Below, piece by piece: positions 1 to 8,719 of a DNA stretch of 64,000 nucleotides; position 1 is the stretch's first letter; each line of letters begins with the position of its first letter. The notes under the pieces are model-generated. The model did not search any database and was not told where the DNA came from. It saw only the letters and a program-made list of their open reading frames with translations. A program made the position numbers and the translations under genes. This DNA is from Vicinamibacteria bacterium (GTDB lineage: Bacteria > Acidobacteriota > Vicinamibacteria > Fen-336), in assembly GCA_025994075.1 (NCBI GenBank), contig JAMQGV010000017.1, positions 1-64,000 of the forward strand, written 5' to 3'.

Positions 1-354
1 CCCAGAATCTCTGCCAGGCGAACCATCGCCCAGCAGCCTACGAACCACCCCTGTCAGCCCAGGTCCGTTATCCCCGTAGGGCACGTACAACACTGAGTCT
101 CTGGAAGCTTGATAGCACGATCGGGGATAGATGGATGATGCGGGGGGAGTGGTTGAAGGGCAAGGGGATAGATGGATGGACGGGGTGAGTGCGGGGGAGA
201 TATCGAGCGAGGCGGTAGTTCGATAAGGGGCGCCGGATCGCGGGCATGGTCAGATTGTTCCGTCGGGGCGGTCCCGAGGGGGCTCGGGGATGCGAGAAGC
301 TCTTGCTGGACTCGGCCGCGCTCCCCCGCGGTGTGGGCCTCCTGAGGAGGTTTC
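1..354. other. Region upstream of the integrase, no convincing gene
   Basis: This stretch is about 60 percent GC over its first 240 bases, lower than the genes that follow. I see no credible gene. A minus-strand ATG at 24-26 followed by nine open codons running off the window edge could be the beginning of a gene, but that is too short to support. In integrons the attI site and cassettes normally lie on this 5' side of the integrase gene. The nearest thing to a GTTRRRY core is GTTGAAG at 152-158, which fails at the last base, so no attI or attC is called. Confidence 0.5.
123..178. repeat. Short direct repeat pair
   Basis: The 15-mer GGGGATAGATGGATG occurs at 123-137 and again at 164-178, 41 bp apart, in the lower-GC region before the integrase gene. 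It has no evident partner elsewhere in the window. It could be a binding-site pair or a simple duplication; the function is unknown. Confidence 0.7.
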
Positions 355-2106
355 ATGCCCGACAAGCCGGGGAGCGGCCCTGCAGACGCTGCCGTCGCTG
401 CGGCGCAGTGGGTCGTCGACCCTCGACCGGATTCTTCCAGCCCGGCGCCTTCTCCGCCTCCTTCTCAGCCTCCTTCGCATTTGTCGGTGCCGCGGGGCGG
501 GCCGGTGCGGACGGGGGCTCGAAAGTGGCTGCTCCCGCTTCCTCCGGGGGGTTCGCGGGGGGTGGCGTCACCGGACGACGACCCCTGGCTCGATCGCGGC
601 CCCCGGCAGGAGCCGCCGGGGTTCGACCTGCGGCTGCAGCCGGAGCCGAGATTCCTCCCGGGGGCGATCCTGGTGGACCGGGCGCCGGAGCCGATCTGGA
701 CACCGCTCCTAAGTGGGGAAGCGAGCGCGGCGCCCCCTGGCGTCGCGATGTGGCGACCGCCGGCTCCCGAGGACTACGTGCCGCCGCGGCGCCGGACAGA
801 GCCTCCTCCTCCAACTCTGGTGCTCGATGTGGGAGCGCCCGCCGAGCCGCCGGGGTTCGACCTGGCGCCGCGGTTCCGTGCGAGGGGGCTCGCGCGCGCG
901 GCAGGCGGGCCGGAGGAGCCGCCGGGGTTCGAGCTCCATCCCGGCGGTTCCGGGGTCGCGGTGGTGGCCGGGGCCACGGTCGGGGCCGGGGGCGGCGCGC
1001 TGGTGCGGTGCGCCCCGGTCGCGGTGGTCGTGGGGCGCGAGGTTCCCGGGCGGGGGGCGCTTCGCGAGGCCGGTCCGTGGCGCGGGGCGACCGGCGTCGC
1101 GGTGGTGCCGCGGGCGGCGGATGCGCTGGTGCCGGCGGCGGAGGACGAACTGCTGCGGCGGCTGCGCGAGGCGCTGCGCTCCCGGGGGTACAGTCCGCGC
1201 ACGGAGCGCGCTTACGAGGGGTGGCTGGCGCGCTACCTCGCGTTCCACGGGCATCGCGACCCGCGCGCCCTCGACGTGGAGGCGGTGCGCGCGTTCCTGG
1301 TCGAGCTGGCGAACCGGGGGCGGGTCTCGGCGTCGACCCAGAACCAGGCGTTCAGCGCGCTGCTCTTCGTCTACCGCGACCTGCTGGAGCTGCCGCTGGC
1401 GGGGCTCGAGGACACGCCGCGGGCGAAGCGGCCGACGCGGCTGCCGCTCGTGCTCTCGCGCGACGAGGTGACCGCGGTGCTGCGCCACGTGCCGGGCATG
1501 GCGCGGCTGATGTGCGCGCTGATGTACGGCAGCGGGCTGCGGATCATGGAGTGCTGCGCGCTGCGCACGAAGGACGTGGACTTCGAGCGCGGCGAGATCG
1601 TCGTGCGCGACGGCAAGGGACGCAAGGACCGGGTGACGGTGCTGCCGAAGCGGCTGGTGCCGCCGCTGGGCGCGCACCTGGAGCGGGTGCGCGCGCTGCA
1701 CCGGCGCGACCTCGCTGCGGGGGCCGGCAGCGTGACGCTGCCGGACGCGCTCGCGCGCAAGTATCCGAACGCGCACGGCGAGTGGGTGTGGCAGTGGGTG
1801 TTCCCGGCGACGCGGCTGCAGTACGCGGCGCGCGAGGGGCGCGTGGTGCGCCACCACTTCCACGAGTCCGGCGTGCAGCGCGCCTTTCGCGCCGCGGTGA
1901 AGGCGGCGGGGATCGGCAAGCCGGCGAGCTGTCACGCGCTGCGCCACTCGTTCGCGACCCACCTGCTCGAGTCGGGCTACGACATCCGCACGATCCAGGA
2001 GCTGCTCGGCCACAACGACGTGAGCACCACCATGATCTACACCCACGTGCTCAACCGCGGCGGGCGCGGCGTGCACAGTCCGTTCGACGGCGGCACTGCC
2101 CTGTAG
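355..2106 (+). CDS. intI: Integron-type tyrosine recombinase with long N-terminal extension
   Basis: A site-specific recombinase of the integron integrase family. The last 321 residues match a whole IntI: a SAM-like core-binding domain from about residue 263, then the catalytic domain with Arg396 (SGLR), Lys421 (GKGRKDR), His527/Arg530 (HALRH), His553 (GHND) and the nucleophile Tyr562. The IntI-specific insertion is seen around residues 471-486 ([15 protein letters not shown]). All catalytic residues are present. The ATG has a strong GAGGAGG site 4 nt upstream (344-350), so the 262-residue proline- and glycine-rich extension appears to be translated; IntI proteins are usually 320-340 residues. 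An internal GTG start near residue 259 is possible but has no ribosome site. No cassette attC sites were recognised on either side. Confidence 0.9.
   Translation: MPDKPGSGPADAAVAAAQWVVDPRPDSSSPAPSPPPSQPPSHLSVPRGGPVRTGARKWLLPLPPGGSRGVASPDDDPWLDRGPRQEPPGFDLRLQPEPRFLPGAILVDRAPEPIWTPLLSGEASAAPPGVAMWRPPAPEDYVPPRRRTEPPPPTLVLDVGAPAEPPGFDLAPRFRARGLARAAGGPEEPPGFELHPGGSGVAVVAGATVGAGGGALVRCAPVAVVVGREVPGRGALREAGPWRGATGVAVVPRAADALVPAAEDELLRRLREALRSRGYSPRTERAYEGWLARYLAFHGHRDPRALDVEAVRAFLVELANRGRVSASTQNQAFSALLFVYRDLLELPLAGLEDTPRAKRPTRLPLVLSRDEVTAVLRHVPGMARLMCALMYGSGLRIMECCALRTKDVDFERGEIVVRDGKGRKDRVTVLPKRLVPPLGAHLERVRALHRRDLAAGAGSVTLPDALARKYPNAHGEWVWQWVFPATRLQYAAREGRVVRHHFHESGVQRAFRAAVKAAGIGKPASCHALRHSFATHLLESGYDIRTIQELLGHNDVSTTMIYTHVLNRGGRGVHSPFDGGTAL
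611..936 (+). repeat. Three 20-nt repeats inside the integrase extension
   Basis: The sequence AGCCGCCGGGGTTCGACCTG occurs at 611-630 and 845-864 and, with one or two changes at its end, at 917-936. All three are in the same reading frame and encode PPGFDL, PPGFDL and PPGFEL. The dispersed palindromic repeat at 3392-3505, read on its minus strand, also encodes a PPGF segment (PPGFQCRDEPGTGPMGA), so the extension may have been built in part from copies of that repeat. That origin is inference; the 20-nt repeats are directly visible. Confidence 0.75.
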
Positions 2107-2330
2107 GGGCGTGCGACGGCTCGGGATCTCGAGGCTCGAACCCACGTCGCGTCGGACCGGCTCTCGGGCCGGCGCGTGGCGACCCGGGAGCGACTCGCCC
2201 GACGCGTGCGGGGGCGCGTCGCGGTCGCACCCCCGGACGGGCGCACCCGTGGACGGCGCGACCGCGGAGAGGTGCGGTGCGGCTGCGCCTTCGGTCCGCC
2301 GCGGCGGACATGCGGCCGGGCCGTGGGCGG
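2107..2330. other. Non-coding spacer between integrase and tandem repeats
   Basis: No convincing gene is seen. The minus strand contains a T-arm-like GGGTTCGAGCC near 2134-2144, but no matching acceptor, D or anticodon stems could be drawn, so no tRNA is called. The spacer is as GC-rich as the genome. Confidence 0.5.
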
Positions 2331-2864
2331 GCGGCGCCGGCGGGGTCTTCGAGCGCCGCGAAGCGGAGCTCGCCCATGGCGCGCGGAGCGTCGAGCGCCT
2401 GGCCGACTCGGCGCAGCGCCTCTGGCGAGGGTGCGGCGCGCGGCAGCGTCAGGGGCCGATCAGGCCGATCGCGGCGCCGGCGGGGTCTTCGATCGCCGCG
2501 AAGCGGAGCTCGCCCATCGCGCGCGGGCCGTCGAGCACCTGGGCGACTCGGCGCAGCGCCTCTGGCGAGGGTGGCGCGCGGCAGCGTCAGGGGCCGATCA
2601 GGCCGATCGCGGCGCCGGCGGGGTCTTCGAGCGCCGCGAAGCGGAGCTCGCCCATCGCGCGTGGGGCATCGAGCACCTGGGCGACTCGGCGCAGCGCCTC
2701 TGGCGAGGGTGCGACGAGCGGCCGGCGTCAGGGGCCGATCAGGCCGATCGCGGCGCCGGCGGGGTCTTCGAGCGCCGCGAAGCGGAGCTCGCCCACGCGC
2801 GCGGGGCGTCGAGCGCCTGGCGGACTCGGCGCAGCGCCTCTGGCGAGGGTGGCGCGCGGCCGGC
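2331..2864 (-). repeat. Tandem array of VOC-gene 3'-end copies
   Basis: Four head-to-tail copies of about 138-141 bp lie directly downstream of the VOC gene on its minus strand; full copies begin (plus-strand coordinates) at 2448, 2586 and 2727, a truncated one spans 2331-2447, and the gene's own 3' end begins at 2865. Each copy corresponds to the last 38 or so codons of the VOC protein including the stop. Copies at 2448 and 2586 remain open and would encode the same end (MGELRFAA-L/I-EDPAGAA), whereas the copy at 2727 has a 1-base deletion. Differences between copies are scattered, so they are not recent. They contain no GTT or AAC, so canonical attC core sites are absent. They have no start codon of their own. 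Confidence 0.85.
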
Positions 2865-2865
2865 G

Positions 2866-3246
2866 TCAGGGGCCGATCAGGCCGATCGCGGCGCCGGCGG
2901 GGTCTTCGATCGCCGCAAAGCGGAGCTCGCCCATCGCGCGCGGTCCGTCGAGCACCTTGCCGCCTCGGCGCAGGGCCTCGGCGAGGGCGCGGTCGAGGTT
3001 GTCGACGGCGACGTAGACGATCCAGCGCGGGGGCAGCCGGGCGTTGACGCCGCGGGCGTGGCAGACGCCGGCGACGGGGTCGTCCGCGCCGGGGCGCAGC
3101 ATCGAGTAGTCGTCGTAGCCGCCCATCGGCACGGGCTCGGGGCGCCAGCCGACGACGGCCTGGTAGAAGTCGCGCAGACCCGGGGCGTCGGCGACGGTGA
3201 GGTCGGTCCAGACGATGGCCCCGGGCGGGGCCTTGGGTTCGGCCAT
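2866..3246 (-). CDS. VOC family (glyoxalase/dioxygenase superfamily) protein
   Basis: A 126-residue single-module VOC protein. It begins with a typical VOC strand-helix segment (IVWTDLTV then LRDFYQAVVGW) and ends with the usual FAAIEDPAG motif, in which the Glu is the common metal-ligand position. Such proteins fold as paired beta-alpha-beta-beta-beta units and do metal-dependent chemistry on small molecules or bind drugs; the substrate cannot be told here. The ATG chosen has a GGAGGAG site 8 nt upstream; an in-frame ATG 39 nt further up lacks one. The gene is divergent from the complex I cluster and its 3' end is copied four times just downstream. Confidence 0.8.
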   Translation of the reverse strand: MAEPKAPPGAIVWTDLTVADAPGLRDFYQAVVGWRPEPVPMGGYDDYSMLRPGADDPVAGVCHARGVNARLPPRWIVYVAVDNLDRALAEALRRGGKVLDGPRAMGELRFAAIEDPAGAAIGLIGP

Positions 3247-3300
3247 GGGAATCTCCTCCTCGACGGACACCGGGATCTCAACCATATAAGAGGTGAGGGG

Positions 3301-3505
3301 GCAGCGGGCGGCGCTCCTTCGGCCGGCACCCGCTGCCCGGTGGGGGTTTGGGGGCGGAGGAGCGGTCGTTCGCGACGTAGCCCCCATGGGACCAGTGCCG
3401 GGTTCATCCCGGCACTGGAATCCCGGTGGGGGTTTGGGGGCGGAGGAGCGGCCGTATCGCGACGGAGCCCCCATGGGACCAGTGCCGGGTTCATCCCGGC
3501 ACTGG
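3301..3505. repeat. Palindromic repeat array A (87-bp period)
   Basis: Two identical perfect hairpins, CCAGTGCCGGG-TTCAT-CCCGGCACTGG in structure (arms 3392-3402/3408-3418 and 3479-3489/3495-3505), are exactly 87 bp apart. They are preceded by a different hairpin (GCAGCGGG 3301-3308 with CCCGCTGC 3329-3336) followed by the same linker. The linker holds a conserved GGGGTTTGGGGGCGGAGGAG and each later unit starts with CCCCCATGGGA. Array B at 20240-20353 shares the linker and spacing but has a different stem. It lies between the divergent VOC and nuoB genes. Confidence 0.9.
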
Positions 3506-3518
3506 AATCCCGGTGGGT

Positions 3519-3524
3519 TATGAT
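3519..3524 (+). promoter_or_regulatory. Candidate -10 element before nuoB
   Basis: TATGAT begins 13 nt after the last arm of repeat array A. The corresponding -35 position would fall inside the 3' arm of the hairpin (about 3496-3501). The nuoB start is 74 nt further on. The same 13-nt spacing to a TAnnnT hexamer is seen after array B. Confidence 0.45.
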
Positions 3525-3598
3525 CGGCGCCAGAGGACCGGGGGTCGTCCTTTCTCTCTCGGGAACCGCACGAACGGGAGCCCCGGACAGCGTGTGCC

Positions 3599-4283
<685 letters not shown>

Positions 4284-4291
<8 letters not shown>

Positions 4292-5996
4292 CGCCGCGCT
4301 TCCCGCCCTCTCCCCCGCCCTGCTCGAGCAGCCGGCCGTGCGCGTGCTGTCCGAGGCGCTGGGCGAGAACCTGCTGGGCGCCAGCGACTTCCGCGGCGAG
4401 GTCGCGATCACCGTCGATCGCAAGGCGTGGCTCAAGGCGGTCTCGCTGCTGAAGGACCACCCGGAGCTCGACTACAAGCTGTTCCTCGACCTGTGCGGCG
4501 TCGACTTCCTGGACCGCGAGGAGGAGCCCGAGCGCTTCGTGGTGGTGCTCCACCTCTACTCGGTCTCGAAGAAGCGCCACGTGCGGCTGCGCACGCCGGT
4601 GCCCGAGGCCGACCCGAAGCTGCCGACGCTGGTGCCGCTGTTCAAGGGCGCCAACTGGTTCGAGCGCGAGGCCTGGGACATGTACGGGATCGTGTTCGAG
4701 GGCCACCCGAACCTGATCCGGCTGCTGACCCACGACGCCTTCGTGGGCCACCCGCTGCGCAAGGACTACCCGCAGGGCCAGCGCCACGTGCTGAAGGAGC
4801 CGCGCAAGTGGCTGCTCGACGTGCCCCACGGCTCCGAGCACGTGGTGATCAACCTCGGCCCCTCGCACCCGGCGATGCACGGCTGCTTCCGCGTGCAGGC
4901 GCTGCTCGACGGCGAGATCGTCAAGGACGCCGAGGCCGAGATCGGCTACATGCACCGCAACTTCGAGAAGATGGTCGAGGCGCGGACCTACTGGCAGGTG
5001 ATCCCGTACACCGACCGCCTCAACTACTGCTCGTCGTTCATGAACGGGCACGGCTGGGCGCTGGCGGTGGAGAAGCTGCTGGGCGTGCCGGCGCCGCCGC
5101 GGGCCGAGGCGGTGCGGGTCATCCTCTCCGAGTTCTCGCGGATCATGGACCACTTCGTGTGCATCTCCACGAACGTGGTCGACCTCGGCGCGATCACCCC
5201 GTTCTTCGTCGTGTTCCGCGGCCGCGAGAAGATCTACGAGCTGCTCGAGTCCTGCTGCGGCGCGCGGCTGACGGTCAGCTACGTGCGGATCGGCGGCCTG
5301 GCCCAGGACGTGCCCGAGGACTTCGTCGCCCGCTGCCGCGAGACGCTCGACTTCGTGATGGACGCGGCGAAGCAGATGGACGAGCTGCTGACCCGCAACG
5401 TGATCTTCACCCGGCGCTTCCGCGACATCGGCGTGATGTCGAAGGAGGACGCGCTCTCCTACGGCTGGGCGGGCCCGGCCCTGCGCGGCTCGGGCGTCGA
5501 GACCGACGTGCGCCGCGACGCGCCCTACTCCGGCTACGACCAGTACGACTTCGACGTGCCGGTCGGCACCACGGGCGACTGCTACGACCGCTACCTGGTG
5601 CGCATGGAGGAGATCCGCCAGAGCGCGCGCATCATCCGCCAGGCGCTCGACAAGCTGCCGGGCGGGCCGGTGATCGTCGACGACCGCAAGGTGGCGCTGC
5701 CGCCGAAGAGCGAGGTCTACGGCAACATCGAGTCGCTGATGAACCACTTCAAGCTCGTCTACGACGGCATCCTGCCGCCGAAGGGCGAGGTGTACGGCAA
5801 GACCGAGGGCGCCAACGGCGAGCTCGGCTACTACGTCGTCAGCGACGGCTCGAAGCACCCGTGGCGGGTCAAGGTCCGCCCGCCCTGCTACAACAACTAC
5901 CAGGCCTACCCCCAGCTCCTGAAGGGCGGCCAGATCGCCGACGCGATCGCCATCATCGGCGGCCTCAACGTCATCGCCGGCGAGCTCGACCGGTAA
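4284..5996 (+). CDS. nuoCD: NADH-quinone oxidoreductase subunit C/D fusion
   Basis: A fused 30-kDa and 49-kDa subunit of complex I, 570 residues. The NuoC part (about 1-165) has the signature region [12 protein letters not shown] and HPLRKDYPQ. The NuoD part (about 185-570) begins with [12 protein letters not shown], has the quinone-site segment YMHRNFEKM and ends with the usual [21 protein letters not shown] tail. Together with NuoB it forms the quinone-binding cavity. C/D fusions are known from enterobacteria and several other lineages. The ATG overlaps the nuoB stop region. Confidence 0.95.
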
Positions 5997-6006
5997 GAAG
6001 CGAACC

Positions 6007-7605
6007 ATGCCCAAGTTCACGATCGACGGGAAGGAACTCGAGGTTGCGCCGGGCACCACGGTGATCCAGGCGGCGACCGAAGCGGGCATCGACATCCCGC
6101 ACTTCTGCTGGCACCCCGACCTGCCGGTGGACGGCAACTGCCGCATGTGCCTGGTCGAGGTGGAGAAGGCGCCCAAGCTGCAGATCGCCTGCAACACGCT
6201 GGTGTCCGAGGGCATGGTGGTGCACACCCAGAGCCCGAAGGCCGCGGAGGCGCACCGCACCACGCTCGAGATGCTGCTGATCAACCACCCGATCGACTGC
6301 CCGGTCTGCGACCAGGCGGGCGAGTGCTACCTGCAGGACCAGTACATGGACCACGGGCTGCACGACTCGAAGGTGGAGATCGAGCACAAGGTCCGCAAGC
6401 GCAAGGTGGCGAACCTGGGGCCGATCATGCTCGACGCCGAGCGCTGCGTGCTGTGCTCGCGCTGCCTGCGCTTCGAGCGCGAGGTGACCGGGACCAACCT
6501 GCTCGAGTTCAAGAACCGCGGCAACGTCACCGAGATCACCACCTTCGACGGCGGCCCGATCACCCACGAGTACTCGGGCAACCTGGCCGACGTGTGCCCG
6601 GTGGGCGCGCTGCTCAGCCACGACTTCCGCTTCAAGATGCGGGTCTGGTTCCTGGAGCAGGCAGAGAGCGTCTGCGGCGGCTGCTCGACCGGCTGCAACG
6701 TGTGGATCGACACCCGCGACGGCGAGGTGCAGCGGATCCGGCCGCGCCGCAACGTCGAGGTCAACAAGAGCTGGATCTGCGACCCGGGCCGCATGCTCTA
6801 CAAGCAGTTCCACGTGCCGGAGCGGATCTCCGGCGCGCGCGCGAGGCGCGGCGCGAACTGGGAGGGCGTGGCGCTCGAGGCGGCGCTCGACGAGCTGCAC
6901 GCGAAGCTGCAGGAGGCCGGCGCCGCGACCGCGTTCCTGGCCTCGCCGCAGGCCTCGAACGAGGACCTGTTCGCCTTCAAGGCGCTCGCCGAGAGCGTCG
7001 GCGGCAAGCTCGACTTCCGGGTCGGCAACCCGCAGGACCGGCTGCACGAGCGGATCGACGCGGTGCTGCAGCGGGCCGACCGCAACCCCAACACCCAGGG
7101 CTGCCTCGACCTCGGCGTGGGCAGGGACGGCGTCGACGCGATCCTCGCCGCCTGTCGCGCCGGGTCGGTGAAGGCGCTCGTGCTGCAGGGCCCCGAGCTG
7201 CTGCGGGCGGCGGAAGCGCAGGACGCGCTCGCGAAGGTGCCGTTCGTGGCGGTGATGGCGACCCACGAGGAGCCGGCGCTGGCCGCGGCCCACCTGGTGC
7301 TGCCGGCGGCCCTGTGGGTCGAGCAGGACGGCACGTACACGAACTACCAGCGCCGCGTGCAGCGCGCGAAGAAGGCGGTGCCGCCCCCGGGCGACGCGAA
7401 GCCGCGCTTCGAGCTGGCCCTCGGCCTGCTGCGCCGCCGCGGCCACGCGCTGGCGGCGGCGGTCTCGGCGCGCGACCTGTTCACCACCCTCGCGAAGTCG
7501 GTGCCCGGCTACGCGAACCTCGACTACAAGGCGCTCGGCTTCGGCGGCCGCGCGCTCGCCACGGCGCCCGGCGCGGCCGCGGCTTCGGCGCCGGCCGGCG
7601 CCTGA
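6007..7605 (+). CDS. nuoG: NADH-quinone oxidoreductase subunit G (short form)
   Basis: The electron-wire subunit of complex I. A 2Fe-2S ferredoxin domain has Cys34, Cys45, Cys48 and Cys62; the next segment has the N5 ligands (HPIDCPVCDQAGEC), then N4-type ligands (CVLCSRC with a later CPVGAL), then a molybdopterin-family Fe4S4 motif (VCGGCSTGC with WICDPG). The family usually has 690-910 residues; this one has 532, because the C-terminal molybdopterin-like domain is cut to about 280 residues. The sequence ends naturally and the next gene follows after 19 bp, so a short but working protein is more likely than a broken one. No nuoE or nuoF is adjacent. Confidence 0.92.
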   Translation: MPKFTIDGKELEVAPGTTVIQAATEAGIDIPHFCWHPDLPVDGNCRMCLVEVEKAPKLQIACNTLVSEGMVVHTQSPKAAEAHRTTLEMLLINHPIDCPVCDQAGECYLQDQYMDHGLHDSKVEIEHKVRKRKVANLGPIMLDAERCVLCSRCLRFEREVTGTNLLEFKNRGNVTEITTFDGGPITHEYSGNLADVCPVGALLSHDFRFKMRVWFLEQAESVCGGCSTGCNVWIDTRDGEVQRIRPRRNVEVNKSWICDPGRMLYKQFHVPERISGARARRGANWEGVALEAALDELHAKLQEAGAATAFLASPQASNEDLFAFKALAESVGGKLDFRVGNPQDRLHERIDAVLQRADRNPNTQGCLDLGVGRDGVDAILAACRAGSVKALVLQGPELLRAAEAQDALAKVPFVAVMATHEEPALAAAHLVLPAALWVEQDGTYTNYQRRVQRAKKAVPPPGDAKPRFELALGLLRRRGHALAAAVSARDLFTTLAKSVPGYANLDYKALGFGGRALATAPGAAAASAPAGA

Positions 7606-7624
7606 CCCGGGAGCAGCAGACCTC

Positions 7625-8212
7625 ATGGCCACGCGCATCGTCACGGTCGACCGCGACACCAAGCCCGGGGTGGGCCCGATCCTGCTCGGTCTGTGGATCA
7701 CCCTGCGCAACATGCTGCAGACGCTGTTCCAGCGCAAGGCGGCGACGATCCAGTACCCCGAGGAGAAGCGGCCGGTCTCCAGCCGCTACCGCGGCGTGCA
7801 CATCCTCACCGTGCGCCAGGACGGCTCGCCCAAGTGCGTGGCGTGCTACATGTGCGCCACGGCGTGCCCGGCCGAGTGCATCTACATCGAGGCCGGCGAG
7901 CGGCCCGAGAAGAGCATCGAGAAGTACCCGACCCGCTTCGAGATCGACCTGCTCCGCTGCGTCTACTGCGGCTTCTGCGTGGACGCCTGTCCGGAGGAGG
8001 CGATCATCATGAGCCGCGAGAACAACCTGGTCGGCACCACCCGCGCCGAGCTCGTGATCGACCGCGACCGGCTGATGGCGCGCAACCCGATCGCCGAGCA
8101 CGGCGTCGGCTACCGCCCCGAGGAGCACGACGTGCGGCGGCCGGTGCGGGTGGCGGCGCTGGAGCGGCTCCAGAAGGAGCACGGGATCGTGCCGGGGATG
8201 CCCAAGCGGTAG
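7625..8212 (+). CDS. nuoI: NADH-quinone oxidoreductase subunit I
   Basis: The 8Fe ferredoxin-like complex I subunit carrying clusters N6a and N6b, which pass electrons from NuoG to NuoB. The two 4Fe-4S motifs are CVACYMCATACP and CVYCGFCVDACP. A hydrophobic amphipathic N-terminal helix (ILLGLWITLRNML) is typical of the membrane-associated end. It is 195 residues, normal for the family, and the last nuo gene here; nuoA, E, F, H and J-N are absent from the window. Confidence 0.95.
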   Translation: MATRIVTVDRDTKPGVGPILLGLWITLRNMLQTLFQRKAATIQYPEEKRPVSSRYRGVHILTVRQDGSPKCVACYMCATACPAECIYIEAGERPEKSIEKYPTRFEIDLLRCVYCGFCVDACPEEAIIMSRENNLVGTTRAELVIDRDRLMARNPIAEHGVGYRPEEHDVRRPVRVAALERLQKEHGIVPGMPKR

Positions 8213-8217
8213 CGCCC

Positions 8218-8682
8218 GTGAACGAGCGGCCGGGCTGGGACGAGTACTACGTCGCGATCAGCCGCACGGTCGCCACCCGGGCGAACTGCTGCCGGCGCAA
8301 GGTCGGCGCCATCATCGTCGTCGAGAACGCGATCATCGCGACCGGCTACAACGGCACCCCGATGGGGGTCCGGAACTGCATCGACGGGGGCTGCCCGCGC
8401 TGCGCCTCCGACGCGCCCACGGGCGCCGGCTACGACGCCTGCATCTGCGTCCACGCCGAGCAGAACGCGATCGTGATGGCCGCCCGCCACGGCAACGCCA
8501 CCAAGGGCGGCCGGCTGTACACGACGCTGCGGCCGTGCTTCGGCTGCGCCAAGGAGTCGATCCAGGCCGGCATCCGCGAGATCGTGTTCGCGGAGCCGTT
8601 CGGCTACGGGCCCGAGCTGGAGGACGTCTACCAGCGCCTGATCCGCGAGAGCGGCATCGTCCTGCGCCAGCCCGCGAGCTGA
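8218..8682 (+). CDS. dCMP deaminase family protein
   Basis: A zinc-dependent deoxycytidylate deaminase (ComEB/DCTD type) that would convert dCMP to dUMP for thymidylate synthesis. The zinc-site motifs are His79-Ala-Glu81 (HAEQNAI) and Cys107/Cys110 (PCFGC). A Cys-rich insertion between residues 54 and 78 is common in this family. The GTG start lies 5 nt after the nuoI stop, so the two are probably co-transcribed although functionally unrelated. Length 154 residues, as expected. Confidence 0.9.
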   Translation: MNERPGWDEYYVAISRTVATRANCCRRKVGAIIVVENAIIATGYNGTPMGVRNCIDGGCPRCASDAPTGAGYDACICVHAEQNAIVMAARHGNATKGGRLYTTLRPCFGCAKESIQAGIREIVFAEPFGYGPELEDVYQRLIRESGIVLRQPAS

Positions 8683-8719
8683 CCCGCTCCCGGCTGCGGG
8701 TAGACTCGCGGCCAGCCTC

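Noticed and set aside
1..26. Start of a minus-strand gene running off the left edge
   Set aside because: Only nine codons are visible, without a clear ribosome site.
2105..2180. tRNA remnant with a GGGTTCGAGCC T-arm on the minus strand
   Set aside because: No acceptor, D-arm or anticodon stem could be matched around it.
2331..2865. The 140-bp tandem units as attC recombination sites
   Set aside because: Their size fits attC and an integrase is adjacent, but the units contain neither GTT nor AAC, so no R' or R'' core sites exist, and their sequence is explained as VOC coding DNA.
246..3047. Long alternative-frame reading frames over the integrase, nuo, suc and act regions
   Set aside because: Arg/Ala/Gly-rich or His/Arg/Leu-rich translations without family motifs, lying antisense or out of frame to well-supported genes; typical shadows in high-GC DNA.
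3392..3505. CRISPR array
   Set aside because: Only two to three units, an 87-bp period with long conserved linkers rather than unique spacers, and no cas genes in the window.
8684..8701. Strong intrinsic terminator after the dCMP deaminase gene
   Set aside because: Only a 5-bp CCCGC/GCGGG stem without a T-run; mentioned with the next gene but not called.
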